From the NCBI GenBank assembly GCA_002366545.1, contig DFBH01000040.1:2416-29953 (forward strand): 27,538 nucleotides of DNA, given 5' to 3'. Made by a program: the position numbers and the translations under genes. Of the stretch, positions 16,132-24,052 are shown one piece after another; within the stretch, counting starts at the first letter, position 1, and each line of letters begins with the position of its first letter. This DNA comes from Candidatus Oleimmundimicrobium americanum (GTDB lineage Bacteria; Actinomycetota; Aquicultoria; UBA3085; Oleimmundimicrobiaceae). Below the pieces are notes generated by a model that made no database searches, was not told the origin of the DNA, and was given only the letters and a program-made list of their open reading frames with translations.

Positions 16132-17406
16132 TCAATCCCTGAAAATTATCTGGCGCCTCTTGGGTCCAACCGATATCATTTTGATGGGCACCCCGCCTAA
16201 TTTTTCTATCCGAGCCAAATATTTCTGTGCCGCTTTGGGTAAATCATCATAGTTGGTAATATCATTTAAACTTTCCATCCAGCCATCAACCTCTTCGTAA
16301 ACAGGAATGCACTTATGAATAACGGTTTGATGCGATGGAAAATTGTCATACATTTTGCCCTCATATTCATAACCCACACAAATTTTTATCTTTTCAAATT
16401 GCGACAAAACATCGAGTTTGGTCACGGCAATCTCAGTTAAACCACTTACCATATTTGCATACCTCAATATGACAGCATCAAACCATCCGCATCTTCTGGG
16501 CCTGCCGGTAGTTGTTCCGTATTCGCCACCCTTTTCTCTTATCATATCTCCGGTTTCATTATCTAACTCCGTTGGGAAGGGCCCTGAGCCCACCCTGGTT
16601 ACATAAGCCTTCACGACACCGACGACTTTATCAATACGCCTTGGCCCGACACCCGCCCCCACACACGCTCCCCCGGATACAGGTGAAGAAGAAGTGACAA
16701 ACGGGTATGTACCGTGGTCTATATCCAAAAGGGTTCCTTGTGCCCCCTCAAAAAAGACGTTTTTCCCCTCATCAAGAGCCTTGTTTATCACTAAAGATGT
16801 ATCTGCGATATATTTCTCCAGCCGCTCCGCGTAACCACCATAATCGGCAACTATCTTGTCCGCATCAAAGGGTTTAAAGCCGTATATCTTCGTCAGTATC
16901 TCGTTTTTCTCGTTAAGAGCTGCCTCCAATTTTTTCCTGAAAATTTTCATATCAAGCATATCTTGAACTCTTAAACCAATCCTACTCGTCTTATCGGAAT
17001 AAGCGGGACCAATACCTTTGCGAGTTGTTCCAATCTCTGATTTACCCAACTTTAGCTCTCGCGCCCCATCTAAAACAAGATGATAAGGCATAACCAGATG
17101 AGCATTGCAACTGACAAGAAACTTATCTGTGCTTATTCCTCTGGCTTCAAGACCATCCAATTCCCCAATTAAAACTTTGGGATTAACTACAACGCCATTT
17201 CCAATTACACAAGTAATATGAGAATAAAGAATGCCCGAGGGGATTAAGTGAAACCTAAACTCTTGGTTTCCATCAATTACCGTGTGACCCGCATTGTCAC
17301 CTCCCTGGTAGCGAACAACCATATCCATATCGTTGGCCAAAAGATCGGTTACTTTTCCCTTTCCTTCATCTCCCCATTGAGTTCCTATAAGTATTATCCC
17401 CGGCAC
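16132..17406 (-). CDS. purA: Adenylosuccinate synthetase PurA
   Basis: GTP-dependent condensation of IMP with aspartate, first step from IMP to AMP. The protein begins MPGIILIGTQWGDEGKGK: the GTP phosphate loop GDEGKGK is at 12-18, with catalytic Asp13 and His41 (in DNAGHT) at the standard positions. Further hallmarks are GTTRKGIGPAYSDK and GTTTGRPRRCGWFD. I choose GTG at 17406, five bases after GGAGG, rather than TTG at 17418, which overlaps that site; this gives 424 residues. It follows the FAD-dehydrogenase gene by 43 bases and is closed by its own terminator, apart from the other pur genes. Confidence 0.97.
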   Translation of the reverse strand: MPGIILIGTQWGDEGKGKVTDLLANDMDMVVRYQGGDNAGHTVIDGNQEFRFHLIPSGILYSHITCVIGNGVVVNPKVLIGELDGLEARGISTDKFLVSCNAHLVMPYHLVLDGARELKLGKSEIGTTRKGIGPAYSDKTSRIGLRVQDMLDMKIFRKKLEAALNEKNEILTKIYGFKPFDADKIVADYGGYAERLEKYIADTSLVINKALDEGKNVFFEGAQGTLLDIDHGTYPFVTSSSPVSGGACVGAGVGPRRIDKVVGVVKAYVTRVGSGPFPTELDNETGDMIREKGGEYGTTTGRPRRCGWFDAVILRYANMVSGLTEIAVTKLDVLSQFEKIKICVGYEYEGKMYDNFPSHQTVIHKCIPVYEEVDGWMESLNDITNYDDLPKAAQKYLARIEKLGGVPIKMISVGPKRRQIIFRD

Positions 17407-17449
17407 ATTAACCTCCAATTTTAATTATTTTTTTCTAACCAGCAATTCA

Positions 17450-18832
17450 TTAATTTTCTTTTTTTATCTTATTTAAAATTGCCCTGGCAGCAACTACTCC
17501 AGAAGCAGAAGATTGCACCAATCCTCTAGTCACCCCGGCTCCATCCCCAATTGCATAAAGGTTCTCTACCTCCGTCTCTAAGGTAGGCCTAAGCTGTAAT
17601 CTGGAAGAGTAAAATTTTACTTCCACACCATATAAAAGTGTATTTGTTGAATTAAGACCCGGAGCTATTTTATCAAGAACCTCTATCATTTCAAGAATAT
17701 CGGATATATACCTGTAAGGAAGAACGAAACTTAAATCGCCGGGCGTAGCATCTTTCAAAGTGGGCTTAACGATACTCTGAGCTATCCTTGCCTTTGTTGA
17801 ACGCCTGCCCTTTTTTAAATCGCCGAGCCTTTGAACCAAAATCCCCCCGCCCAGCAAATTTGCCAGTCGGGCAATGTGTTTACCATACGATATCGGTTCT
17901 TTAAACGGCTCAGTAAAAGCGGTGCTAACCAATATAGCAAAGTTGGTGTTTTCCGTTTTTTTATCGGCATAACTGTGGCCATTTACGGTCACAATATCGC
18001 CGTATGCTTCCTTGGCCACCTCCCCTTGAGGACAGACACAAAACGTCCGAACCTTATCGTCGAAAGATTTAGAATAATACACAAGTTTAGGTTCATAAAG
18101 AAACTTTGTCACCGGTTCCATCACCGAAGCCGGCATCTCAAGTCTTAAACCTATATCGACAGCGTTCATATGAAGCCTTAAATCCAGCCTGTGTGCTTCG
18201 GAGCTGAGCCAGTCCGAACCAACTCTACCGGGAGCCACAATAACACACTCTCCTTTAATCTCCTTACCGTTGGCAAACCGAACTCCGGTTACTTTCCTGT
18301 TTTCAATAAGGACGCTCTCAACCTCGCTATCTTTTCCGGTTCTTGTCTCAATTTTAGAGTCTAAAAACTCTTTCATCGACTTCATAATTTTACGAACTCG
18401 CTCGGTCCCAATGTGCCTAATCTTGGCAGGAATAAGAACGAGACCAGCTAATTCAGCTTGACGATGAAGTTCATCAACCTTCTCATTGTTTGTACCGTAC
18501 TCCTCCGAAGTGGCCCCAAACTCCTTATAAATTCCATCAACATAATTAATTAAACTCTGCAAAACATCCCTGGATACATATTCTCCCAGCCAGCCGCCAA
18601 TTTCTGTTGAAAGCGTCAACTTTCCGTCGCTAAATGCGCCGGCGCCTCCCCAACCGGAAGTAACAGCGCTTTGAAAGTCCCTCTCTTTGCTCTCAAGTCG
18701 CCTCATGCGCTCGTCAATATCGTCACCTTTTTCCAAAACAAGCACTTTTAAATTGTTCTTTTTAACTAATTCCAAGGCAGCAAATATACCTGCTGGTCCA
18801 GCCCCAACAATTATCACATCATATTTTGACAT
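17450..18832 (-). CDS. FAD-dependent dehydrogenase, COG2509 family
   Basis: A 460-residue flavoprotein whose substrate is unknown. The N-terminal dinucleotide fold has VGAGPAGIFAALEL (9-22) and an acidic end of strand 2 (LEKG). GWGGAGAFSDGKLTLS near 60-75 is a family hallmark. The C-terminal LYAIGDGAGVTRGLVQSSASG contacts FAD in related enzymes. There are no membrane segments. ATG is preceded by GGAGG at five bases. It sits between the dnaB terminator and purA, 43 bases from purA, so the two are probably cotranscribed. The family is often annotated as a generic NAD(P)/FAD-dependent oxidoreductase; I do not assign a reaction. Confidence 0.88.
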   Translation of the reverse strand: MSKYDVIIVGAGPAGIFAALELVKKNNLKVLVLEKGDDIDERMRRLESKERDFQSAVTSGWGGAGAFSDGKLTLSTEIGGWLGEYVSRDVLQSLINYVDGIYKEFGATSEEYGTNNEKVDELHRQAELAGLVLIPAKIRHIGTERVRKIMKSMKEFLDSKIETRTGKDSEVESVLIENRKVTGVRFANGKEIKGECVIVAPGRVGSDWLSSEAHRLDLRLHMNAVDIGLRLEMPASVMEPVTKFLYEPKLVYYSKSFDDKVRTFCVCPQGEVAKEAYGDIVTVNGHSYADKKTENTNFAILVSTAFTEPFKEPISYGKHIARLANLLGGGILVQRLGDLKKGRRSTKARIAQSIVKPTLKDATPGDLSFVLPYRYISDILEMIEVLDKIAPGLNSTNTLLYGVEVKFYSSRLQLRPTLETEVENLYAIGDGAGVTRGLVQSSASGVVAARAILNKIKKEN

Positions 18833-18852
18833 CTATGCCTCCAAGCCCCCGA

Positions 18853-18899
18853 CAAAAAAATAAGCTCGAATGGAAAACCATTCTTCCACCCAAAAGCTT
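18853..18899 (-). terminator. Likely Rho-independent terminator after dnaB
   Basis: On the minus strand AAGCT..., then GAATGG-TTTT-CCATTC, then AGCTT, followed by TTATTTTTTTG. The inner 6-bp stem is perfect and the outer AAGCT/AGCTT pairing is separated by an asymmetric internal loop. It lies about 75 bases after the dnaB stop and just before the FAD-dehydrogenase ribosome site. Confidence 0.55.
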
Positions 18900-18975
18900 C
18901 CTCAATGCCCGCGGTTATTACTTCCAATCTCCATTCAGGTAATACTAATAAAATTAGATATTAAAAATGTTTAAC

Positions 18976-20340
18976 TTAAACATTCTTCGCTAAATTTGCA
19001 AATTTGGTATAGTGTTCCAAAAAGGCCAACCGCACCGTGCCGGTGGGCCCATTTCTGTGTTTACTCACAATAACCTCAGCGATACCCTTTTCGTCTGAGT
19101 CTTTATTGTAGTAATCATCTCGATATATAAACATTACAAGATCGGCATCCTGTTCAATGGCTCCCGATTCCCTCAAATCGCTTAAGAGGGGCCTCTTATC
19201 TGTCCTTTGCTCAACAGCTCTGGAAAGCTGGGATACCGCAATAACGGGAACGTTTAACTCTCTCCCCAATATTTTAAGAGAGCGGGATATTTCAGAAATC
19301 TCCTGCTGGCGATTCTCACTTCTTCCTCTGGACTGCATCAACTGAAGATAATCTACAACTATGAGCCCCAGCTTATGTTTAGTCATAAGCCGACGCGATT
19401 TAGCCCTAACTTCCATCGCGGTTATGCTTGGAGTATCATCGATAAAAATGGGCGCTTCGGCCAACCTTCCCACACCATTTGATAGTTCACGCCAATCATC
19501 CTCCCCCAAATTTCCTGTCCTCAAGCGTTGGGCATCGACTCTAGCCTCGGAGCACATTAGCCTCTGTGCCAACTGCTGACGAGACATCTCCAAACTAAAT
19601 ATGGCAACAGGAATCTTTTCATTTACAGCGATATGCTGGGTTATCGACAAAACAAGGGATGTCTTTCCCATGCTGGGACGACCCGCGATAATGATTAAAT
19701 CCGAGGGATGAAGCCCGGAAAGCTTTTCATCAAGGTCCGTAAATCCCGTTGGAAGACCGGTAATGCTGGCTCCTTTTCCATAAAACTTTTCAATTTGCTC
19801 AAAAGTCTCCGTGAGAAGGTCTTTAATGCAAACAAATTTTTCGGATATTCTTTTCTTCGATACGGAAAAAATTAAGCTTTCGGCTGTATCTATTAACAAT
19901 CCAATGTCATCTGATCCCTCATAACCCATACTTGCAATTTCTGTAGCAGCACTAATGAGGGAGCGTAAAACCGCGTTCTTTTCAACAATTTCCGCATAAT
20001 ACTTTACATTTGCGGCCGTTGGAACCACGTTGATTAACGTATGCAAATATGATTTCCCACCCACCTGTTCCAATAAACCTTTAGCTTTCAATTCATTTGC
20101 AACGGTTATCGGATCTGCCGGTTCGCCTTTCGTATAAAGACTTAGTATGGCTTCACAAACTCGTTGATGGGACCCCCGATAAAAATCGGCGGGCTTAACT
20201 TTCTCTACCACATCAGGAATTGCTTCTTGAGAGATTAACATTGAACCTAAAAGTGATTGTTCGGCCTCAAGATTATGGGGAGGAACTTTATCCAAAAAAT
20301 CCGCACCCACAGTTTTTTTTATATTGGGCAAATTAGCCAT
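18976..20340 (-). CDS. dnaB: Replicative DNA helicase DnaB
   Basis: Hexameric 5'-3' helicase of the replication fork (DnaC in Bacillus nomenclature). The N-terminal primase-binding domain spans about 20-125 (PPHNLEAEQSLLGSML at its start). The RecA-like ATPase domain has Walker A GRPSMGKTS (220-228), SLEMS, Walker B LIVVDYLQL (326-334), VSQLSRAVEQR and DLRESGAIEQDAD. The motifs are uninterrupted, so there is no intein at the common insertion sites. I use ATG at 20340, eight bases after AGGGAG; GTG two codons upstream is too close to that site. It follows rplI by 31 bases, a classical arrangement. Confidence 0.97.
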   Translation of the reverse strand: MANLPNIKKTVGADFLDKVPPHNLEAEQSLLGSMLISQEAIPDVVEKVKPADFYRGSHQRVCEAILSLYTKGEPADPITVANELKAKGLLEQVGGKSYLHTLINVVPTAANVKYYAEIVEKNAVLRSLISAATEIASMGYEGSDDIGLLIDTAESLIFSVSKKRISEKFVCIKDLLTETFEQIEKFYGKGASITGLPTGFTDLDEKLSGLHPSDLIIIAGRPSMGKTSLVLSITQHIAVNEKIPVAIFSLEMSRQQLAQRLMCSEARVDAQRLRTGNLGEDDWRELSNGVGRLAEAPIFIDDTPSITAMEVRAKSRRLMTKHKLGLIVVDYLQLMQSRGRSENRQQEISEISRSLKILGRELNVPVIAVSQLSRAVEQRTDKRPLLSDLRESGAIEQDADLVMFIYRDDYYNKDSDEKGIAEVIVSKHRNGPTGTVRLAFLEHYTKFANLAKNV

Positions 20341-20371
20341 ATACACAACTCCCTAACGGGTTTACAAGCTT

Positions 20372-20818
20372 TTACGAACTTACCACTTCAACATCTACTT
20401 TTGCCTCAACCTCGGGGTGCAACTTTATTTTCACGAAATACTTTCCCAAAGATTTTATATTTTCACTTAAATCTATTTTTCTCTTGTCAATCGAGACTTT
20501 AAGGTCTTTTTTTATCGCACCGGATATATCTTTATTTGTTATTGAACCATATAGTTTTCCCTTTTCACCGGCTTTAACCTGTAATTTTACGGTTTTTTTA
20601 TTTAACTTACTCGCCATAATTTCAGCTTCTTTTTTTACCTCAGCTTCTTTCTTCGCCAACATCTCTTTTCTCTTCGTCAACATCTTAAGATTCGAAGACG
20701 TAGCATCCAAAGCAAGCTCTTTGGGGAATAAAAAATTCCTTGCATAGCCCGCAGATACATTCACAATGTCTCCTTCTTTACCTAAGGAAACAACGTCCTT
20801 AATTAAAATAGCTTTCAT
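20372..20818 (-). CDS. rplI: 50S ribosomal protein L9
   Basis: Large-subunit protein L9: an N-terminal 23S rRNA-binding domain, a long connecting helix and a C-terminal domain. The start MKAILIKDVVSLGKEGDIV and the GYARNFLFPKELA segment (24-36) are the family signature. Residues 45-75 are highly charged and helical (the connector). GEKGKLYGSITNKDI opens the C-terminal domain. Length 148 is standard. ATG follows AGAGGGGG. It lies 12 bases after the GGDEF-like gene and 31 before dnaB. Confidence 0.97.
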   Translation of the reverse strand: MKAILIKDVVSLGKEGDIVNVSAGYARNFLFPKELALDATSSNLKMLTKRKEMLAKKEAEVKKEAEIMASKLNKKTVKLQVKAGEKGKLYGSITNKDISGAIKKDLKVSIDKRKIDLSENIKSLGKYFVKIKLHPEVEAKVDVEVVSS

Positions 20819-20830
20819 AATCCCCCTCTT

Positions 20831-21673
20831 TTACTTCAACTCTTTTGGCCTTTTAATATAAGATATACCTATATCTTCGCTATACTGATCAATTATCTCT
20901 TCTATCTCGGGCATATTATCCCATGAGTTAAGCGGCTTTACATGTAAATCTTTCGCCGAAAAATCTTTCTTTGATTTCCCGGCTACCTCAACAAATTTCT
21001 TCTCAACACGCTTTAAAAAAAACTCGACACCCTCTTTGTTTATCTCCGGCAAAACCACGCCAAAATTACCATAACTTAAACACGCTATCTCATCCACAAT
21101 TCTTGTTTGCTGTTTAAGCATCTGGCCCAAATCTTTAACTAATTTCTTTTCAGCCTTCTTTGATAATTTCAACTTTTCTTCATCCAACTGGAAAATAATT
21201 AAAGAGAATCCGCTCTTATACCGTTTTGCCCGATCAATCTCCTGTTGAATTACGGTTATAAAATATCGCGCCGTATGAAGCCCCGTTTCCCTGTCGACGA
21301 GAACCTTTTCCTCTAAATCCCTGACTTCCTCCTTAAACTTCTCAAAAAGTAAACCGCCTACTACACCCATGAAGCAGAAAAAAAGAATCCTCAAGGAGAT
21401 AGAGAGGGTAACAATTTGGGCCAGTTGCGATTTAACCAAGTACAAAACCAAAAGAACATAAATAGCTCCAGCGCCAAGTGCGGCAATTAAACCTCCTTTT
21501 TTCCCATAATATATAGCACCTACAATTATCGGAATAAACAGAATCTGAGCATAAGCCTCAATCGTTGTACCCCGATAATAAAGAATAAAAGAAGTTAAAA
21601 CTGCAATAATTACACCTAATAAAAGAAAAAGTTTGCTTACACTACGATACCTCTTAAGTGGAGCTTCCACCAT
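20831..21673 (-). CDS. Membrane protein with a degenerate GGDEF domain, in the gdpP position
   Basis: A 280-residue protein. Four hydrophobic segments lie near 14-33, 39-56, 60-80 and 88-110, then a short charged coil (111-125) and a GGDEF-like domain (about 126-225) opening with DRETGLHTARYF. The position of the catalytic GGDEF signature reads SYGNF (200-204) before GVVLPE, so diguanylate cyclase activity is very unlikely. In Bacillota this slot, between DUF2232 and rplI, holds GdpP (YybT), a c-di-AMP phosphodiesterase with membrane helices, PAS, degenerate GGDEF and DHH-DHHA1. Here PAS and DHH-DHHA1 are absent. It could be a reduced GdpP relative or an unrelated sensor; I infer only a regulatory or ligand-binding role. 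The start is ATG after GGAGGG. Confidence 0.8.
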   Translation of the reverse strand: MVEAPLKRYRSVSKLFLLLGVIIAVLTSFILYYRGTTIEAYAQILFIPIIVGAIYYGKKGGLIAALGAGAIYVLLVLYLVKSQLAQIVTLSISLRILFFCFMGVVGGLLFEKFKEEVRDLEEKVLVDRETGLHTARYFITVIQQEIDRAKRYKSGFSLIIFQLDEEKLKLSKKAEKKLVKDLGQMLKQQTRIVDEIACLSYGNFGVVLPEINKEGVEFFLKRVEKKFVEVAGKSKKDFSAKDLHVKPLNSWDNMPEIEEIIDQYSEDIGISYIKRPKELK

Positions 21674-21768
21674 AAACCCTCCCTCTGCTTACCATTATAT
21701 TATCAATGGAACAATATTTATGGTCAATACCTTTTACTAATTAGTTATCGGCAAGAAAAACTCCTTCC

Positions 21769-22737
21769 TTAACAAACCTCTTGAGGTATCTTTCTATAAT
21801 TAAACCACGTATCAAAGAGCCCCAACCAAGTTAAGCCTTGAAACATTATTTGAATAAAAACAGCGAAGATAAAAAATAACATCTTTCCGCCAAAGGAAAG
21901 CTTATATTTTTCAAAGAAATAAAAAGCTACTGCCAGTCCTTGAATGAAAAATATGATCCCAAAAACAAGAAGCAGATTCATACCCACCGTTAGAATAACT
22001 TCGGAATAACCTCCGAATGATTTATAAAAAAGAGAAGCGGCTAAACCAATAAGATATCCCCACGAAAAAAACCAAGGCATCTGCAACTTTTTAAAATTTA
22101 CAACTTTGGACAATTTAAACCCCAGCCGCCTGAGTACCTGATATGAGATAAAACCGCACAAGGAAGAAAGCCAACCGGAAATCATAACAACTACTGCGGG
22201 CATGATTCGAGAGAAGCTGTCCACTATTTGGTTCAACAAGCGCTGCTGAGCAGCAATATCTTCCTTGTTCAATCCATATCTTAAAACCAATTGTTCTTGT
22301 GCCGCAATTGATTCTTTAAAAATCTTTATTTGTTCATAAAACAAATTTACTCCGCTTAAATAATAAGCAAGAATTGTTATCAAAATTACCGCAATTGCAG
22401 CCCCAACCAACCCCACAAAAACAACTGCCGGAATTGAATAATTCTTGCGGATAGCAATCCCTTGGCTTAATCCTAAAAACAGGATAATGAAAAACAAGGA
22501 GAGGGCAGAAGCCGGTTCCACAAATACTGAGACTAAAAAACTTGCAACAACCGCAGTTAAAATGCCATATTTAAAACCGTGGCGCACAGATACAATAACC
22601 GTTGGAACTGCACAAAGCGGAACGGTGACAAACGAAAAGACGGGTAAAACTAAAGACAGAAGAGCAAAAATTAACGTTAAAGCTGAAAATTTTCCCGCCT
22701 CTACTAACGCTCGAGTATTTATTTTATTCTCTCTCAC
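21769..22737 (-). CDS. DUF2232 (YybS-like) polytopic membrane protein
   Basis: A 322-residue integral membrane protein of unknown biochemical function. Hydrophobic segments lie near 14-50, 58-90, 100-128, 178-200, 222-242, 248-272 and 285-305, with a charged extracellular or cytoplasmic stretch around 130-175. Family and context fit YybS/DUF2232 (PF09991), which sits between rpsR and the gdpP/rplI genes in Bacillota. Sequence features resemble S-component-like membrane proteins (small residues and VP motifs in the first helices), but no substrate can be named. The start is GTG, nine bases after a GGGGGG run. It lies 39 bases after rpsR. Confidence 0.8.
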   Translation of the reverse strand: MRENKINTRALVEAGKFSALTLIFALLSLVLPVFSFVTVPLCAVPTVIVSVRHGFKYGILTAVVASFLVSVFVEPASALSLFFIILFLGLSQGIAIRKNYSIPAVVFVGLVGAAIAVILITILAYYLSGVNLFYEQIKIFKESIAAQEQLVLRYGLNKEDIAAQQRLLNQIVDSFSRIMPAVVVMISGWLSSLCGFISYQVLRRLGFKLSKVVNFKKLQMPWFFSWGYLIGLAASLFYKSFGGYSEVILTVGMNLLLVFGIIFFIQGLAVAFYFFEKYKLSFGGKMLFFIFAVFIQIMFQGLTWLGLFDTWFNYRKIPQEVC

Positions 22738-22776
22738 ACCAAAAAGCCCCCCTGTTTAAAAAACGATGAGTGACCA

Positions 22777-23034
22777 TTATTTAACAGGGTATTTTAAAAG
22801 AGCTATCTCTCTGGCTCTTTTGATAGCTCCAGCTAACTTTCTTTGATGCTGAGTACAGGTCCCCGTAACTCTCCTGGGTTTTATTTTGCCCTTATCATTC
22901 ATGAATCTACGCAGTAAATTTAAGTCTTTGTAATCTATATCATCAATTTTCCCCTTGCAAAAAAAACAAATCTTTTTTCGATATCTCTTAAAATAACCGC
23001 GCTGTTCTTTGTCTTTATTAGAAAAATTAGCCAA
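22777..23034 (-). CDS. rpsR: 30S ribosomal protein S18
   Basis: Small-subunit protein that pairs with S6 on the 30S platform. The 85-residue protein has CFFCKGKIDDIDYKD and the family core LLRRFMNDKGKIKPRRVTGTC followed by QHQRKLAGAIKRARE. Cys23, Cys26, Cys60 and His63 are placed to bind zinc, so this appears to be the zinc-binding (C+) form. The start is TTG at 23034, eight bases after GGAGG. It lies 15 bases after ssb. Confidence 0.97.
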   Translation of the reverse strand: MANFSNKDKEQRGYFKRYRKKICFFCKGKIDDIDYKDLNLLRRFMNDKGKIKPRRVTGTCTQHQRKLAGAIKRAREIALLKYPVK

Positions 23035-23049
23035 CTAAATCACCTCCAA

Positions 23050-23478
23050 TTAAAATGGAATATCCTCATCTAAATTAACATCAGTGTTTTCAGTCGCAAC
23101 ATCAGGTTCAAAATCAGATTTAAGATTTTCACTGCCGGTTCGAGAAGACATTCTCCCTAAAAATTGTACATTCTCGGCTACAACCTCAACGGTTGACCTC
23201 TTTTGACCCTCACTTGTTTCCCAAGCACGATATTGAAGTCTCCCGTCAATAGCCACAGGAGTTCCCTTCGTAATATTTTGAGATACAAGTTCAGCAAGCT
23301 TTCCCCAACAAACAACGTTGAAAAAGTCTACATTCTCAACACGCTCACCTTGTTTATTGGTCCAACGCCTATTTACAGCGATTCCAAAATTAGCAACCGT
23401 TGCACCACTGGGGGTACACCTAAGCTCAGGATCTCTCGTTAAATTTCCAATTAAAATAACTCGATTAAGACTAGCCAA
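23050..23478 (-). CDS. ssb: Single-stranded DNA-binding protein SSB
   Basis: Tetrameric OB-fold protein protecting ssDNA in replication, recombination and repair. The N-terminus MASLNRVILIGNLTRDPEL, VDFFNVVCWGKLAE and GRLQYRAWET define the OB domain (about 1-107). A short polar linker leads to the acidic tip DEDIPF, which binds partner proteins. I use TTG at 23478, eight bases after AGGAG; GTG three codons upstream overlaps that site. Length 142. It lies between rpsF and rpsR, the conserved arrangement that links S6-S18 and SSB synthesis. Confidence 0.97.
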   Translation of the reverse strand: MASLNRVILIGNLTRDPELRCTPSGATVANFGIAVNRRWTNKQGERVENVDFFNVVCWGKLAELVSQNITKGTPVAIDGRLQYRAWETSEGQKRSTVEVVAENVQFLGRMSSRTGSENLKSDFEPDVATENTDVNLDEDIPF

Positions 23479-23527
23479 TTTACTCACTCCTAACTATTTA
23501 AGTTTACTCATATTTTACCCGTTGATC

Positions 23528-23821
23528 TTATTTGGAAACTGGCTTTTTAACAAGCATGTGTCGTAAAACTCCATCAGTTATTTTTAAAACTCTATCAATC
23601 TCGCTTACCGTTTTACCTTCTCCGTTAAATGTTATGATGTGATAATGTCCTTCTTCTTGCTTTTTGATAGGATAAGCCAATCTCCTTCTGCCCCATTTTT
23701 CAGATTTGCCGATTTCCCCGCCGTTTTTTTCGATAAGTTTTTCAACTTTGTCGATAACCTTCTCGGTGGATTCAGAGTCAAGAGTAGTATCTATGATGAG
23801 CATAAGTTCGTAATCTTTCAA
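23528..23821 (-). CDS. rpsF: 30S ribosomal protein S6
   Basis: Small-subunit platform protein and partner of S18. KDYELMLIIDTTL, KWGRRRLAYPIKKQEEGHYH and the C-terminal LKITDGVLRHMLVKK match the S6 fold. The strong AAGGAGG overlaps a GTG at 23833, so that codon is too close to be the start. TTG at 23821, ten bases downstream, fits the usual S6 beginning and gives 97 residues; the spacing is slightly long, so the start remains somewhat open. It is the first gene of the rpsF-ssb-rpsR operon. Confidence 0.95.
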   Translation of the reverse strand: MKDYELMLIIDTTLDSESTEKVIDKVEKLIEKNGGEIGKSEKWGRRRLAYPIKKQEEGHYHIITFNGEGKTVSEIDRVLKITDGVLRHMLVKKPVSK

Positions 23822-23833
23822 AAGTTTCTTCAC

Positions 23834-23919
23834 CTCCTTCGGTCTAGTGCGGGCCCGCTGTTTTTCAACGAACCAGAAGATGTTCCTGCTGCAAATGAGC
23901 AGTTTATTGAATTTGAACG
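23834..23919 (-). promoter_or_regulatory. rpsF 5' leader, possibly an S6:S18 autoregulatory RNA
   Basis: The expected untranslated leader is roughly 85-100 bases. It holds small hairpins CTGC-TCATTT-GCAG and GAAC-ATCTTCTG-GTTC, and the palindrome GCGGGCCCGC just before the ribosome site. Many bacteria use an S6:S18-binding RNA motif here. I cannot confirm its specific conserved bulge from inspection. Confidence 0.3.
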
Positions 23920-23925
23920 GAGCTT

Positions 23926-23954
23926 ATTATAACAGCAGGGCTAAAAGGTAGCAA
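23926..23954 (-). promoter_or_regulatory. rpsF: Promoter of the rpsF operon
   Basis: On the minus strand TTGCTA (23954-23949) is followed after exactly 17 bases by a perfect TATAAT (23931-23926). It faces rpsF and would start transcription near 23919. It separates the ribosomal operon from the SEC-C gene upstream. Confidence 0.72.
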
Positions 23955-23961
23955 GTAATTA

Positions 23962-23993
23962 GCCGTCAGCTCCCAGCCGTCAGCCCTTAGCAA
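23962..23993. repeat. Degenerate 7-bp repeat between the SEC-C gene and rpsF
   Basis: On the plus strand AGCCGTC, AGCTCCC, AGCCGTC, AGCCCTT, then AGC. The minus-strand reading gives GCTGACG units, close to the GCWGAYR units found at 8537-8573, 8712-8735 and 27117-27160. Confidence 0.6.
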
Positions 23994-24052
23994 AACCTAA
24001 AAATAAATCAGGGGGAACAGAGAAAAGGTTTTTCTTAATTTTTTCATCAGAG

